Shown: positions 16,452 to 24,089 of the stretch, one piece after another
Position numbering within the stretch: position 1 is the first letter of the stretch
Layout of the letters: each line of letters starts with the position of its first letter
Assembly: GCF_002850745.1 (NCBI RefSeq)
Contig: NZ_KZ559473.1
Span: 62,001 to 126,000, forward strand
Direction of reading: 5' to 3'
Source: Nonomuraea indica
Lineage (GTDB): Bacteria > Actinomycetota > Actinomycetes > Streptosporangiales > Streptosporangiaceae
Length of the DNA: 64,000 bases
The notes under the pieces: generated by a model
Databases searched by the model: none
The model's input: only the letters and a program-made list of their open reading frames with translations
Told to the model about the DNA's origin: nothing
Translations under genes and position numbers: made by a program

Positions 16452-17333
16452 TCACACCTGCTGGAAACGGGTGAGCTTGTCGGGGTTCACCAGGATGCGC
16501 AGCGCGCTGACCCGGTCGCCGGTCACCTCCAGCGCCATCACCCCGTACACGCGCCCGCCCACGCTGCCCACCAGGGCGGGCAGGCCGTTGACCTCCGCGA
16601 TGGTGATCTCCGTGCCGGGCTCCGGCCGGGACACCATGCCCGACAGGTAGCGGGCGACCCGGGCGGCGCCCCGGACCGGGTTGCGGGCCGCCGAGGACTT
16701 GCCGCCGCCGTCGGCCCATGACACCACGTCGGCCGTCAGCAGGCGCTCCAGCCCCGCGAGGTCACCGGCGCCGGCGGCGGCGAGGAAACGCTCGGCGACC
16801 CGGCGCGCGTGCTCCGGGGGCACGTCGAACCGGGTGCGCTCCCCGTCGAGGTGGGCGCGGGCCCGCCGGTAGAGCTGCTGGGAGCCGGCCTCGGTGATGT
16901 CCAGGACCTCCGCGATCTCCCGGTGGCCGTAACCGAACGCCTCGCGGAGCACGAACACCCCCCGCTCCGCCGGGGTCAGCCGTTCCAGCAGCACCAGCAC
17001 CGCCAGGGAGACGGAATCGCGCTGTTCGGCGGTCTCCATCGGGCCGAGCGCGCCGTCGCCCGTGGGCACCGGCTCGGGCAGCCACATGCCCGCGTACGCC
17101 TCGCGCCGGGCCCGGGCCGAGGCCAGCCGGTTGAGACAGAGGTTCGTCAGGACCTTGGTCAGCCACGCGGCCGGGGTGACGACCGCGGCGTGGTCGGCGG
17201 CGTGCCAGCGCAGGTAGGCGTCCTGGATCGCGTCCTCCGCCTCGGCCGCGGAGCCGAGCAGCCGGTAGGCCAGCGCGAACAGCCGAGGCCGCTGCTCCTC
17301 GAACACGGCGGTCACGTCCTGGTCCGTCGCCAC
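16452..17333 (-). CDS. ECF41-type RNA polymerase sigma factor (SigJ-like)
   Basis: A 293-residue ECF sigma factor. Region 2 (FALAYRLLGSAAEAEDAIQD) and region 4 (HREIAEVLDITEAGSQQLYRRA) are clear. A C-terminal SnoaL-like domain follows. The diagnostic ECF41 motifs are present: WLPEPV in the linker, DGGGK and the terminal NPDKL. In this group the C-terminal domain tunes sigma activity in place of an anti-sigma factor. It lies 82 bases upstream of the FAD oxidoreductase on the same strand, its probable target. A TGTCAGG element lies between them, but a full ECF41 promoter could not be confirmed. Confidence 0.9.
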   Translation of the reverse strand: MATDQDVTAVFEEQRPRLFALAYRLLGSAAEAEDAIQDAYLRWHAADHAAVVTPAAWLTKVLTNLCLNRLASARARREAYAGMWLPEPVPTGDGALGPMETAEQRDSVSLAVLVLLERLTPAERGVFVLREAFGYGHREIAEVLDITEAGSQQLYRRARAHLDGERTRFDVPPEHARRVAERFLAAAGAGDLAGLERLLTADVVSWADGGGKSSAARNPVRGAARVARYLSGMVSRPEPGTEITIAEVNGLPALVGSVGGRVYGVMALEVTGDRVSALRILVNPDKLTRFQQV

Positions 17334-17359
17334 CCGGCCGATGATAGGAGACGGCCGGA

Positions 17360-17574
17360 CCGGCCGGTCGTCGGAGGTCGCGAAGGCCGGCCGGTCGGCG
17401 GGTGGTCGTGGGGGACCGGCCGGTCGGCGGGTGGTTGGAGAGCCGGTCGGTCGGTGGGTGGGTGGGTGGTTGGGGTCGTCGGTCGGCCGGTCGGTCGGCG
17501 GAGTGGCCGGTCGGTCGGTGGGTGGGTGGTCGGGGTGGTCGGTCGGCCGGTTGGTCGGTGGGGTGGCCGGTCGG
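17360..17574. repeat. GGTCGG/GGTGG-rich low-complexity tandem repeat
   Basis: About 215 bases between the sigma gene start and the end of the DUF1702 gene consist of imperfect repeats of GGTCGGTGGGTGGGTGGT and GGCCGGTCGG units, with longer duplicated blocks. G-runs are on the plus strand, so G-quadruplex formation is conceivable. Frames across it are simple-repeat peptides with no sign of selection, so no gene is called. Confidence 0.75.
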
Positions 17575-18534
17575 TCAGCGGCGGCGGCGGGACCAGGACC
17601 GCCGGGTGTCCGCCTGCCAGGCGCGGAAGTCGTCGTGCGTGCGCGGGTCGTGCCCGAGCGCCAGCAGCGCCCGGTCCGCCCAGGAGGCCGCCTCGTCGGC
17701 GGCGGCCCCGGCCAGCACCGGCGCGGCCCGTGCCACGTGCCCGGGCAGCGACCCGGCCTGGGCGCGGGCGGCGGCGGCGAACGCGCATCCCTGGGCCAGG
17801 TGGGCCCGGAAACCGTCGGCGCCCGCGTGCTCCGCCAGCCGCGCCAGCTCCGCCGGCTCCGCTCCGCCGATGTGCGTGGCGGCGAAGCCCACCCCGCTCC
17901 ACAGGTCGGCCCGCCGCCCCGCCGGATAGCCGGCGATCGCGGCGGCCACGCCGTCGGGGGCGGCGCCGTCGTGATACCACAGCAGCCGGCCCAGGCCCTG
18001 GTCGAAGGTCGCGCAGTGGGCCCGGGTCAGCAGGTCGGGCATGGTTCGCTCGCCCACCATCCGGTCGGTCCCGTCGAGGCCGCGCTGGAACCCGTAGCCG
18101 TCCACGGCCAGCCAGCGCAGCAGCGGGTGGGCCCGGCTCGCACCCCGCAGCGGGCGCAGCCGCAGCAGCGCGTACCCGCGTCCCGCGCCGAGGTGGACGG
18201 CGTGGGAGTGGCGGCCGGCGGGGCCGTCCAGCAGGTCGCGCAGGCGGCGCCCCCGCGCCAGGGTGAGCAGGTCGAGCACCGTGCACGCGGCCCCGGCGCC
18301 CTCGTAGGCGAACGGCCGGCGGTCCGGCGGCAGTGCCTCGATCGTGCCGGGCTCACCGGCGAGCGCGGCGTTGAAGCCGGACACGTACGCGCGTTCGGCG
18401 GCCTCGATGGCCGCCTGCGCCGGGCCGGACCCGAGACGGAACCTGCGTCGCGCCAGATCGGCCTGGCCCGGATCCCGCGCCAGCAGCCGGCGCCACCCGC
18501 GAGCCGGTCGGCCCGGCCCGCGCATCCGGTCCAT
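17575..18534 (-). CDS. DUF1702 family protein
   Basis: A 319-residue protein fitting DUF1702. Family landmarks are FAYEGAGAACTVLDL, HLGAGRGYALLRL, DPLLRW-like HPLLRWLAVDGYGFQRG, FDQGLGRLLWY and GRRADLWSGVGFAATHIGG, followed by LAQGCAFAAAARA. DUF1702 genes often lie in natural-product clusters, including enediyne ones, but no such cluster is visible here and the biochemical role is unknown. No membrane segment or signal peptide is seen. The start is uncertain: ATG 18534 is used, and an in-frame ATG at 18591 would add 19 residues. Neither has a convincing ribosome site. Confidence 0.75.
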   Translation of the reverse strand: MDRMRGPGRPARGWRRLLARDPGQADLARRRFRLGSGPAQAAIEAAERAYVSGFNAALAGEPGTIEALPPDRRPFAYEGAGAACTVLDLLTLARGRRLRDLLDGPAGRHSHAVHLGAGRGYALLRLRPLRGASRAHPLLRWLAVDGYGFQRGLDGTDRMVGERTMPDLLTRAHCATFDQGLGRLLWYHDGAAPDGVAAAIAGYPAGRRADLWSGVGFAATHIGGAEPAELARLAEHAGADGFRAHLAQGCAFAAAARAQAGSLPGHVARAAPVLAGAAADEAASWADRALLALGHDPRTHDDFRAWQADTRRSWSRRRR

Positions 18535-18681
18535 GTACGCTGATGTGCCCGTGTCGCCCACGCTTCCCCCGAAGACGCCCCGTACGGCCATCCTCGAAGC
18601 TAGTGAGCGGTCGCACGGGCGCGGCGGAGCCGCTCCGCCCTCCCCGGCAAAGAAGCCGCAAAACCGCTTGCGCGCGAGGGC

Positions 18682-19722
18682 TCAGGCGCGGGCCGGGGTG
18701 CAGCCGCACAGGCCGGGGTCGGAGGGCGGGACCGACGCGGCGGAGACGTCGCGGAACAGCCCCGAGCCTCCCGAAAGGCCCTGCAGCGCGTCGGCGGCCA
18801 GCACGACGGCGGCGGCCGTGTAGCCGGACCGCTCGTGCGGGAAGTGCCTGCGGTTGGCGAACTGCCAGCCCGTCCAGTAGGAGCCGTCCTCGTGCCGCAG
18901 GTGCTGCACGTCGGCGAACAGCCGCGCCGCGCGCTCGCGGTCGCCGAGCGCGTCGAGCGCCAGCACCAGCTCGCACGTCTCCGCCCCGGTCACCCACGGC
19001 TGGTCCGACACGCACCGGATGCCGAGCCCCGGCACGACGAACGTCGCCCACTCCCGCTCCAGCAGCTCGACCGCCTGCGCCCCGCGCACGGCGCCGCCGA
19101 GCACCGGGTAGTACCAGTCCATCGAGAAGCGGCTCTTGTCGGCGAACGCGTCGGGATGGGCCGCCAGCACGTGCGCCAGGCGGTCGGCGGCCAGCTCCCA
19201 GTGCGGCTGTGGATCTCCCAGGTGCTCGGCCAGCAGCACACCGCACCGCAGCCCCTGGTGGATCGACGAGCAGCCGGTCAGCAGCGCGTACGCCGCCGGC
19301 CTGCCCCGCGCGTCGCGCTCCCAGACGATCTCGCCGCGTCCGGTCTGCAGCCCGACTACGTAGTCGAGGGCCGCCTTCACCATCGGCCAGTGCCGTTCGG
19401 TGGTGTCGTGGTCGCCGGTGACGAGGTGGTGGTGCCACAGCCCGGCCGCGACGTAGGCGGCGTGGTTGGACTCGCCGCCCCGTTCGAGGGCGACGCCGCC
19501 GGCCACCTTCATCGGCCAGGAGCCGTCCTCACGCTGGTGCCGGGCCAGCCAGGCGTAGCCGCGCCGCACCGGCTCGGCCAGCCCGGCCACGGTCATCGCC
19601 ATCAGGCACTCGATGTGGTTCCAGGCGTCGACGTGCCCCTCGGGCCACGGCACGCCGCCGTCGTCCTGCTGGATCGCCGCGATGCTCAAGGCCGTACGGA
19701 CGACCTCCTCGCGGCCGATCAC
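18682..19722 (-). CDS. Prenyltransferase/terpene-cyclase-like alpha/alpha-barrel protein
   Basis: A 346-residue protein built of repeated helices with squalene-cyclase-like motifs (IQQDDGGVPWPEG, HQREDGSWPMKVAGG, EDGSYWTGWQF), the QxxDGSW type repeat of alpha/alpha-toroid cyclases and prenyltransferase subunits. The DxDD or DDxxD metal motifs of true terpene enzymes are not evident, so a carbohydrate-active role is equally possible. GTG 19722 overlaps the methyltransferase stop by four bases. It is the last gene of a GT4-methyltransferase-cyclase-like trio, suggesting a shared glycolipid or glycan product. Confidence 0.7.
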   Translation of the reverse strand: MIGREEVVRTALSIAAIQQDDGGVPWPEGHVDAWNHIECLMAMTVAGLAEPVRRGYAWLARHQREDGSWPMKVAGGVALERGGESNHAAYVAAGLWHHHLVTGDHDTTERHWPMVKAALDYVVGLQTGRGEIVWERDARGRPAAYALLTGCSSIHQGLRCGVLLAEHLGDPQPHWELAADRLAHVLAAHPDAFADKSRFSMDWYYPVLGGAVRGAQAVELLEREWATFVVPGLGIRCVSDQPWVTGAETCELVLALDALGDRERAARLFADVQHLRHEDGSYWTGWQFANRRHFPHERSGYTAAAVVLAADALQGLSGGSGLFRDVSAASVPPSDPGLCGCTPARA

Positions 19723-20435
19723 GCCGCGGGCTTCCTGACGTACAGCACCACGCTCTTGCCGATGAGCGGGTTGAGCAGCGCTTCGGCCACGCGGGTGGCG
19801 GCGGGGCGCTTCATGATGTCCCAGACGAGCAGCTCGTGGTAGGCCTTGGCGAGCGGGTGGTCGTCGTTGTTGACCCCGACGGCGCACTTGATCCACCAGT
19901 ACGGGGCGTGCAGGCCGTGGGCGTGGTGGTGCGGCCCGATCACGAAGCCGGTCGCCTTGAGCTTGGCCGACAGCTCGGCCAGCGTGTAGATCCGCACGTG
20001 CCCGCCCGGCGCGGTGTGGTAGTCCTCGTCGAGCGCCCAGCAGATGCGTTCCGGCAGGAAGCTGGGCACCGTGACCGCGGCGGTGCCGCCGGGCTTGAGC
20101 ACCCGGAAGATCTCCCGCATCGCGGACATGTCGTCGGGGATGTGCTCCAGCACCTCGGCCGCGATCACCCGGTCGAAGGAGCCGTCCTCGAACGGCATGT
20201 CCAGCGCCGTGCCCTGCACGGTCTCGCCGGTCGCGCCGTCCGGGACCTCGCCGGCCTTGTCCATCGCGGCGAACATGGCGGCCACACCGTCCAGCTCGCC
20301 CTGGTCCATGTCGAAGGCGACCACGTCCGCGCCGCGGCGCAGCACCTCGAAGGCGTGCCGGCCGCCGCCGCAGCCCAGGTCGAGCACGCGCACGCCGGGT
20401 CCGACGGGCAGCCGGGCGAAGTCCACCGTCAGCAC
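19719..20435 (-). CDS. Class I SAM-dependent methyltransferase
   Basis: A 238-residue Methyltransf_11-type enzyme. SAM-binding motif I is VLDLGCGGGRHAFE, the acidic end of strand 2 is VAFDMD, and FDRVIAAEVLEHIPD and FRVLKPGGTAAVTVP are motifs II and III. Several His and Trp residues (HHHAHGLHAPYWW) may line an acceptor site. The GTG start has AAGGAG eight bases ahead. It sits between a GT4 glycosyltransferase and a cyclase-like gene, so the methyl acceptor may be a sugar or lipid-linked glycan. Confidence 0.85.
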   Translation of the reverse strand: MLTVDFARLPVGPGVRVLDLGCGGGRHAFEVLRRGADVVAFDMDQGELDGVAAMFAAMDKAGEVPDGATGETVQGTALDMPFEDGSFDRVIAAEVLEHIPDDMSAMREIFRVLKPGGTAAVTVPSFLPERICWALDEDYHTAPGGHVRIYTLAELSAKLKATGFVIGPHHHAHGLHAPYWWIKCAVGVNNDDHPLAKAYHELLVWDIMKRPAATRVAEALLNPLIGKSVVLYVRKPAA

Positions 20436-20531
20436 TTGATCGGTCTCCTTGGGGGTCGGGCGGGGGTGTTCTCCGGTATTTCCGCTGATGTTCTCTCGGC
20501 GGGGTTCGCCCCGCGGGGGTGCTCCGCGGGG

Positions 20532-21785
20532 CTAGCGGCCGCGCCGGGCGGCGATGGCCTCGCGGTACGCCTCGACGGTGCGCTGGGCCACCACGCGCCA
20601 GGTGAAGCGTTCCATCACCCGGTCGTAGCCCGCTCTGCCGACCCGCTCGCGCTCCTCGGGCGAGTCGTGCAGCCGGCGCAGCACCGCGGCCAGCTCCTCC
20701 GGGTCGCCGGGCGTGACCTGGACGGCCGCGTCGCCGACGACCTCAGGCAGGGCGCCCGTCCGGCTGGCGACCAGCGGGGTGGCGCACGCCATGTGCTCGA
20801 CGGCCGGCAGCGAGAAGCCCTCGTACAGCGACGGCACCACGGAGATCTCGGAGGTGGCGATGAGCTCGCCCAGCTCGTCGTCGGAGATGCCGTGCACGAA
20901 ACGCACCCGCTCGCCCAGCGACAGCTCCTGGACGAGCTGCTCGGTCGGGCCGCCCGCGGTGGGCTTGCTCACGACGGTGAGGTGCACGTCGCGCTCGGTG
21001 GCCAGTTTGGCCACGGCCCGCAGCAGCGTGGCGACGCCCTTCATCGGCGAGTCGGCGCTGGCCACGGCCACGATCGAGCCCTTGCGGTGCGGCTTGTCCG
21101 GCCGGGGGTGGAAGTAGCGCGTGTCCACGCCGAGCGGGATCAGCCGCATGTTGGCCTGCGGCACGTTGAAGTCGCGGTGGATGTCGGCCAGCGACGACTC
21201 GCTGACCGTGAGGATGGGGCTGAGCCGGGGCGCGACCTTGGCCTGCATCTTCACGAAGCCGTACCAGCGGCGCATGGTGAGCTTCTTGGCGCCCGTGGCC
21301 GCCTCCAGCTCGATGCGGCGGTCCACGCTGATCGGGTGGTGGATGGTGCCGACCACGGGGAACAGCCTCTGGATGCCGAGCAGGCCGTAGCCGAGGGTCT
21401 GGTTGTCCTGGACGACGTCGAAGTCGCCGACGCGCTTCTTCAGCTCGCGGTAGGCGCGCAGGGTGAACGTCAACGGCTCGGGGAAGCCGGCCGTCCACAT
21501 GGTGCCGACCTCGAGGAGGTCGATCCAGTCGCGGTACTCGCTCAGCTTCGGGGTCCGGAACGGGTCCTCGTCGCGGTAGAGGTCGAGGCTCGGCACCTCG
21601 TTGAGGATCACGCCCTCGTCGAGCTCCGGGTACGGCGGGCCGGAGAACACCTCGACGTGGTGGCCCAGCGCCACCAGTTCCCGGCTCAGATGGCGAAGGT
21701 AGACGCCCTGCCCTCCGCAGGTCGGCTTGCTGCGGTACGACAGCAGCGCGATCCGCAAGGTGTTGTCTGGGTCGCCCACGGACAC
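20532..21785 (-). CDS. Family 4 glycosyltransferase (GT-B fold)
   Basis: A 417-residue GT4 glycosyltransferase. The N-terminal acceptor domain contains SKPTCGGQGVYLRHL, the glycine-rich loop typical of the group. The C-terminal donor domain has PLGVDTRYFHP, the retaining E-x7-E region PSLYEGFSLPAVEHMACATP and SRTGALPEVVGD. It is likely a cytoplasmic, membrane-peripheral enzyme. It is the first gene of the trio running leftwards and is divergent from a GDP-mannose 4,6-dehydratase across a 248-base region holding a KstR-consensus box. The donor sugar is unknown. Confidence 0.87.
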   Translation of the reverse strand: MSVGDPDNTLRIALLSYRSKPTCGGQGVYLRHLSRELVALGHHVEVFSGPPYPELDEGVILNEVPSLDLYRDEDPFRTPKLSEYRDWIDLLEVGTMWTAGFPEPLTFTLRAYRELKKRVGDFDVVQDNQTLGYGLLGIQRLFPVVGTIHHPISVDRRIELEAATGAKKLTMRRWYGFVKMQAKVAPRLSPILTVSESSLADIHRDFNVPQANMRLIPLGVDTRYFHPRPDKPHRKGSIVAVASADSPMKGVATLLRAVAKLATERDVHLTVVSKPTAGGPTEQLVQELSLGERVRFVHGISDDELGELIATSEISVVPSLYEGFSLPAVEHMACATPLVASRTGALPEVVGDAAVQVTPGDPEELAAVLRRLHDSPEERERVGRAGYDRVMERFTWRVVAQRTVEAYREAIAARRGR

Positions 21786-21852
21786 CCCTTTCTCCGCCCG
21801 GTAGGCCCATGAGACGGGCGTGTACCGTGAAAGATGACCTTAATGCGAAAGG

Positions 21853-21866
21853 CTACCATCCGGTAG
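21853..21866. promoter_or_regulatory. CTACC-N4-GGTAG inverted repeat
   Basis: CTACCATCCGGTAG has perfect 5-bp arms and lies 68 bases upstream of the GT4 start in the divergent promoter region. The regulator is unknown. Confidence 0.35.
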
Positions 21867-21941
21867 ATTGCCGAGAATTGTTCCTCACCTCTGCCGCAGG
21901 CCGTGCCAACTGCGACGTTGGCGTGACCGAGCGTGATTCGG

Positions 21942-21955
21942 TAGAACGAGTTCTA
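21942..21955 (+). promoter_or_regulatory. KstR-consensus operator between GT4 and GDP-mannose dehydratase
   Basis: TAGAACGAGTTCTA matches TnnAACnnGTTnnA at every fixed position, and its TAGAAC and GTTCTA arms are perfect complements around a 2-bp spacer. It lies 78 bases before the dehydratase start and 156 bases from the GT4 start. It is the best KstR-type site in the window. Confidence 0.6.
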
Positions 21956-22033
21956 GGTGGTCGTGGTGCTGGACCGGGAGGCAGGGCTGTACATTCCCTC
22001 CCAGCGGACGCGGTAGCGAGATGGAGGACCCCG

Positions 22034-23056
22034 TTGGCCAGGCGCGCGTTGATCACCGGCATCACCGGCCAGGACGGTTCCTATCTTGCCGAACACCTCC
22101 TCGCGCAAGGCTACGAGGTGTGGGGACTGGCGCGCGGGCAGGCCAACCCACGCGTGTCACGCATGCGCAAGCTGCTGGCGGACGTCCGGGTGGTGCGCGG
22201 CGACCTGCTCGACCAGGGCTCGCTCATCTCGGCCGTCGAACGGGTGCAGCCCGACGAGGTCTACAACCTCGGCGCCATCTCCTTCGTGCCGATGTCGTGG
22301 GAGCAGGCCGAGCTGACCGCCGAGGTCACCGGCATGGGCGTGCTGCGCATGCTGGAGGCCATCCGGGTCTGCTCGGGTGTGTCGCGGGGCGGCACGCCCA
22401 ACGGCCAGATCCGCTTCTACCAGGCGTCGTCGTCGGAGATGTTCGGCCAGGTGACCGAGACGCCCCAGACGGAGAGCACCGCCTTCCACCCCCGCTCGCC
22501 GTACGGCGTGGCCAAGGCGTACGGGCACTTCCTCACCCAGAACTACCGCGAGTCCTACGGCATGTTCGCCGTCTCCGGCATCCTGTTCAACCACGAGTCG
22601 CCCCGGCGCGGCGCGGAGTTCGTCACCCGCAAGGTGTCGCTCGGCGTGGCCCGCATCAAGCTCGGGCTGGCCGACGAGCTGCGCCTGGGCAACCTGGAGG
22701 CGCGGCGCGACTGGGGGTTCGCCGGCGACTACGTGCGGGCCATGCATCTCATGCTGCGGGCGGACCGGCCCGAGGACTACGTGATCGGCACCGGTCACAT
22801 GAAGTCGGTCAGGGAGCTGGTGGAGGCGGCGTTCGCCGCGGCGGGGCTCGACTGGGAGCGCCACGTCGTGACCGACCAGTCGCTGCACCGGCCGGCCGAG
22901 GTGGACCTGCTCTGCGCCGACCCGAAGAAGGCCCGGATGCAGCTCGGCTGGGAGCCGACGGTGTCGTTCGACGAGCTGGTGGCGATGATGGTCGAGTCGG
23001 ACATCAGACTGCTGTCCGACGGAGGCGACCCCGACCAGGACAGCTCCTGGCCCTGA
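22034..23056 (+). CDS. gmd: GDP-mannose 4,6-dehydratase-type NDP-sugar enzyme
   Basis: A 340-residue extended SDR. The NADP motif is ITGITGQDGSYLAEHL at the N-terminus; the catalytic triad shows as SSSEMFG and YGVAKAYGHF; FNHESPRRGAEFVTRK is the highly conserved GMD segment. It should convert GDP-mannose to GDP-4-keto-6-deoxymannose, precursor of GDP-fucose, rhamnose and similar deoxysugars. TTG 22034 is chosen because TGGAGG precedes it by six bases and it begins right at the Rossmann strand; a longer frame reaching 21809 runs through the operator region. Control by a KstR-consensus box would be unusual for this enzyme. Confidence 0.88.
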   Translation: MARRALITGITGQDGSYLAEHLLAQGYEVWGLARGQANPRVSRMRKLLADVRVVRGDLLDQGSLISAVERVQPDEVYNLGAISFVPMSWEQAELTAEVTGMGVLRMLEAIRVCSGVSRGGTPNGQIRFYQASSSEMFGQVTETPQTESTAFHPRSPYGVAKAYGHFLTQNYRESYGMFAVSGILFNHESPRRGAEFVTRKVSLGVARIKLGLADELRLGNLEARRDWGFAGDYVRAMHLMLRADRPEDYVIGTGHMKSVRELVEAAFAAAGLDWERHVVTDQSLHRPAEVDLLCADPKKARMQLGWEPTVSFDELVAMMVESDIRLLSDGGDPDQDSSWP

Positions 23057-23100
23057 CCCGCCGCCCGGGACCCCGGCCCGCCCCGATCTGACCGGCTCCG

Positions 23101-23128
23101 CTGTGGATACGCCCACCGTCATCCACAG
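23101..23128. promoter_or_regulatory. CTGTGGAT inverted repeat (DnaA-box-like halves)
   Basis: CTGTGGAT (23101-23108) and ATCCACAG (23121-23128) form perfect 8-bp arms with a 12-base spacer, 30 bases before the DUF559 gene. Each arm lies within one mismatch of a DnaA box (TTATCCACA). It could be a regulatory site or the hairpin terminator of the dehydratase gene. Confidence 0.4.
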
Positions 23129-23157
23129 AACTCCGTTCGGCGGCTCGCCGGGCCGTC

Positions 23158-23991
23158 GTGGCGCGTCACCCTGTGGCCGTGAACCCGATCCTCTCCCCGG
23201 CCACCCTGCTCGACCGGGCCCGGCGCGTCACCCGGGCGGTGCCGCAGGCCGTCGTCTGCCGCCAGACGGCCGCGCACGTGTGGGGCCTGCGCACGCTGAG
23301 CCAGGGCACGCCCGAGACCGACTGGCCCGTCGAGCTGATCGCGCCCGGCCACCTGGTGCTGCCCGGCTGCGTCACCCACCCGGCGACACCGGCCGCCGCC
23401 GACGTCACCGAGCACCGGGGCGTCCGCGTCACCACCGCCGAGCGCACGGCGCTCGACTGCGCCCGCTGGCTGCCGCGCCTGGAGGCGGTTGCCGCGCTCG
23501 ACCAGTTCGCCCGGCGGGGCGTGGACCTGGAGACGCTGTGGCGCCGGGCGGCCTCCTGGCCCCTGCGCGACCTGGTGGCCCTGGCCGACCCGGGAGCGAG
23601 ATCGCCGCGGGAGAGCTGGCTGCGCGTCATCCTCATGGACGGCGGGCTGCCGAGACCCGCCACCCAGATCCACGTGTCCCTCGGCGCGGACCGCTCCGCC
23701 TATCTCGACCTGGGCTGGCGGCCCTACCTCCTGGCCGTCGAATACGACGGCCAGGAGCACCACACCTCAGCCGCCGACCAGCGCCACGACGGCGCCCGCC
23801 GTGAGGAGCTGCGACGGCACGGCTGGCACGTCATCCCCGTCCGCAAGGACGTGATCCCCGGCCGGACGGCCGCCCTGCTGGAGCAGGTGGCCAACGCCCT
23901 CATCGCCCGCGGCTGGCGTCCCGGCCCCGCCCAGACGACCCGCATCCTGTCCAGGATCCGCGCTGCCCGCCGGGGCGGAGGCCACCGGTGA
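23158..23991 (+). CDS. DUF559-type endonuclease-fold protein
   Basis: A 277-residue protein of unknown function. The first 120 residues resemble AbiEi-like antitoxin winged-helix proteins common in actinobacteria (RQTAAHVWGL, GVRVTTAERTALDCARWLP). The C-terminal part has the VSR/DUF559 endonuclease-like core: LDLGWRPYLLAVEYDGQEHH, with a charged RHDGARREELRRHGWHVI segment. The acidic residues of that core are retained. No partner toxin is adjacent. GTG 23158 is used; GTG 23176 is an alternative and neither has a strong ribosome site. The role is unknown, perhaps DNA repair or defence. Confidence 0.7.
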   Translation: MARHPVAVNPILSPATLLDRARRVTRAVPQAVVCRQTAAHVWGLRTLSQGTPETDWPVELIAPGHLVLPGCVTHPATPAAADVTEHRGVRVTTAERTALDCARWLPRLEAVAALDQFARRGVDLETLWRRAASWPLRDLVALADPGARSPRESWLRVILMDGGLPRPATQIHVSLGADRSAYLDLGWRPYLLAVEYDGQEHHTSAADQRHDGARREELRRHGWHVIPVRKDVIPGRTAALLEQVANALIARGWRPGPAQTTRILSRIRAARRGGGHR

Positions 23992-24089
23992 GCGCCGTCC
24001 CGTTCCGTGCCGCCCGCCGCGGCGGAGGCCACCTGAGCGCCGTCCCGCTCGGCGACGTCCGGGCGGAGCGCACGCCCCGCCTCGCGCGG

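Noticed and set aside
17360..17574. A coding gene within the GGTCGG repeat
   Set aside because: All frames give simple repeated peptides that follow the DNA repeat, and no start signal is present.
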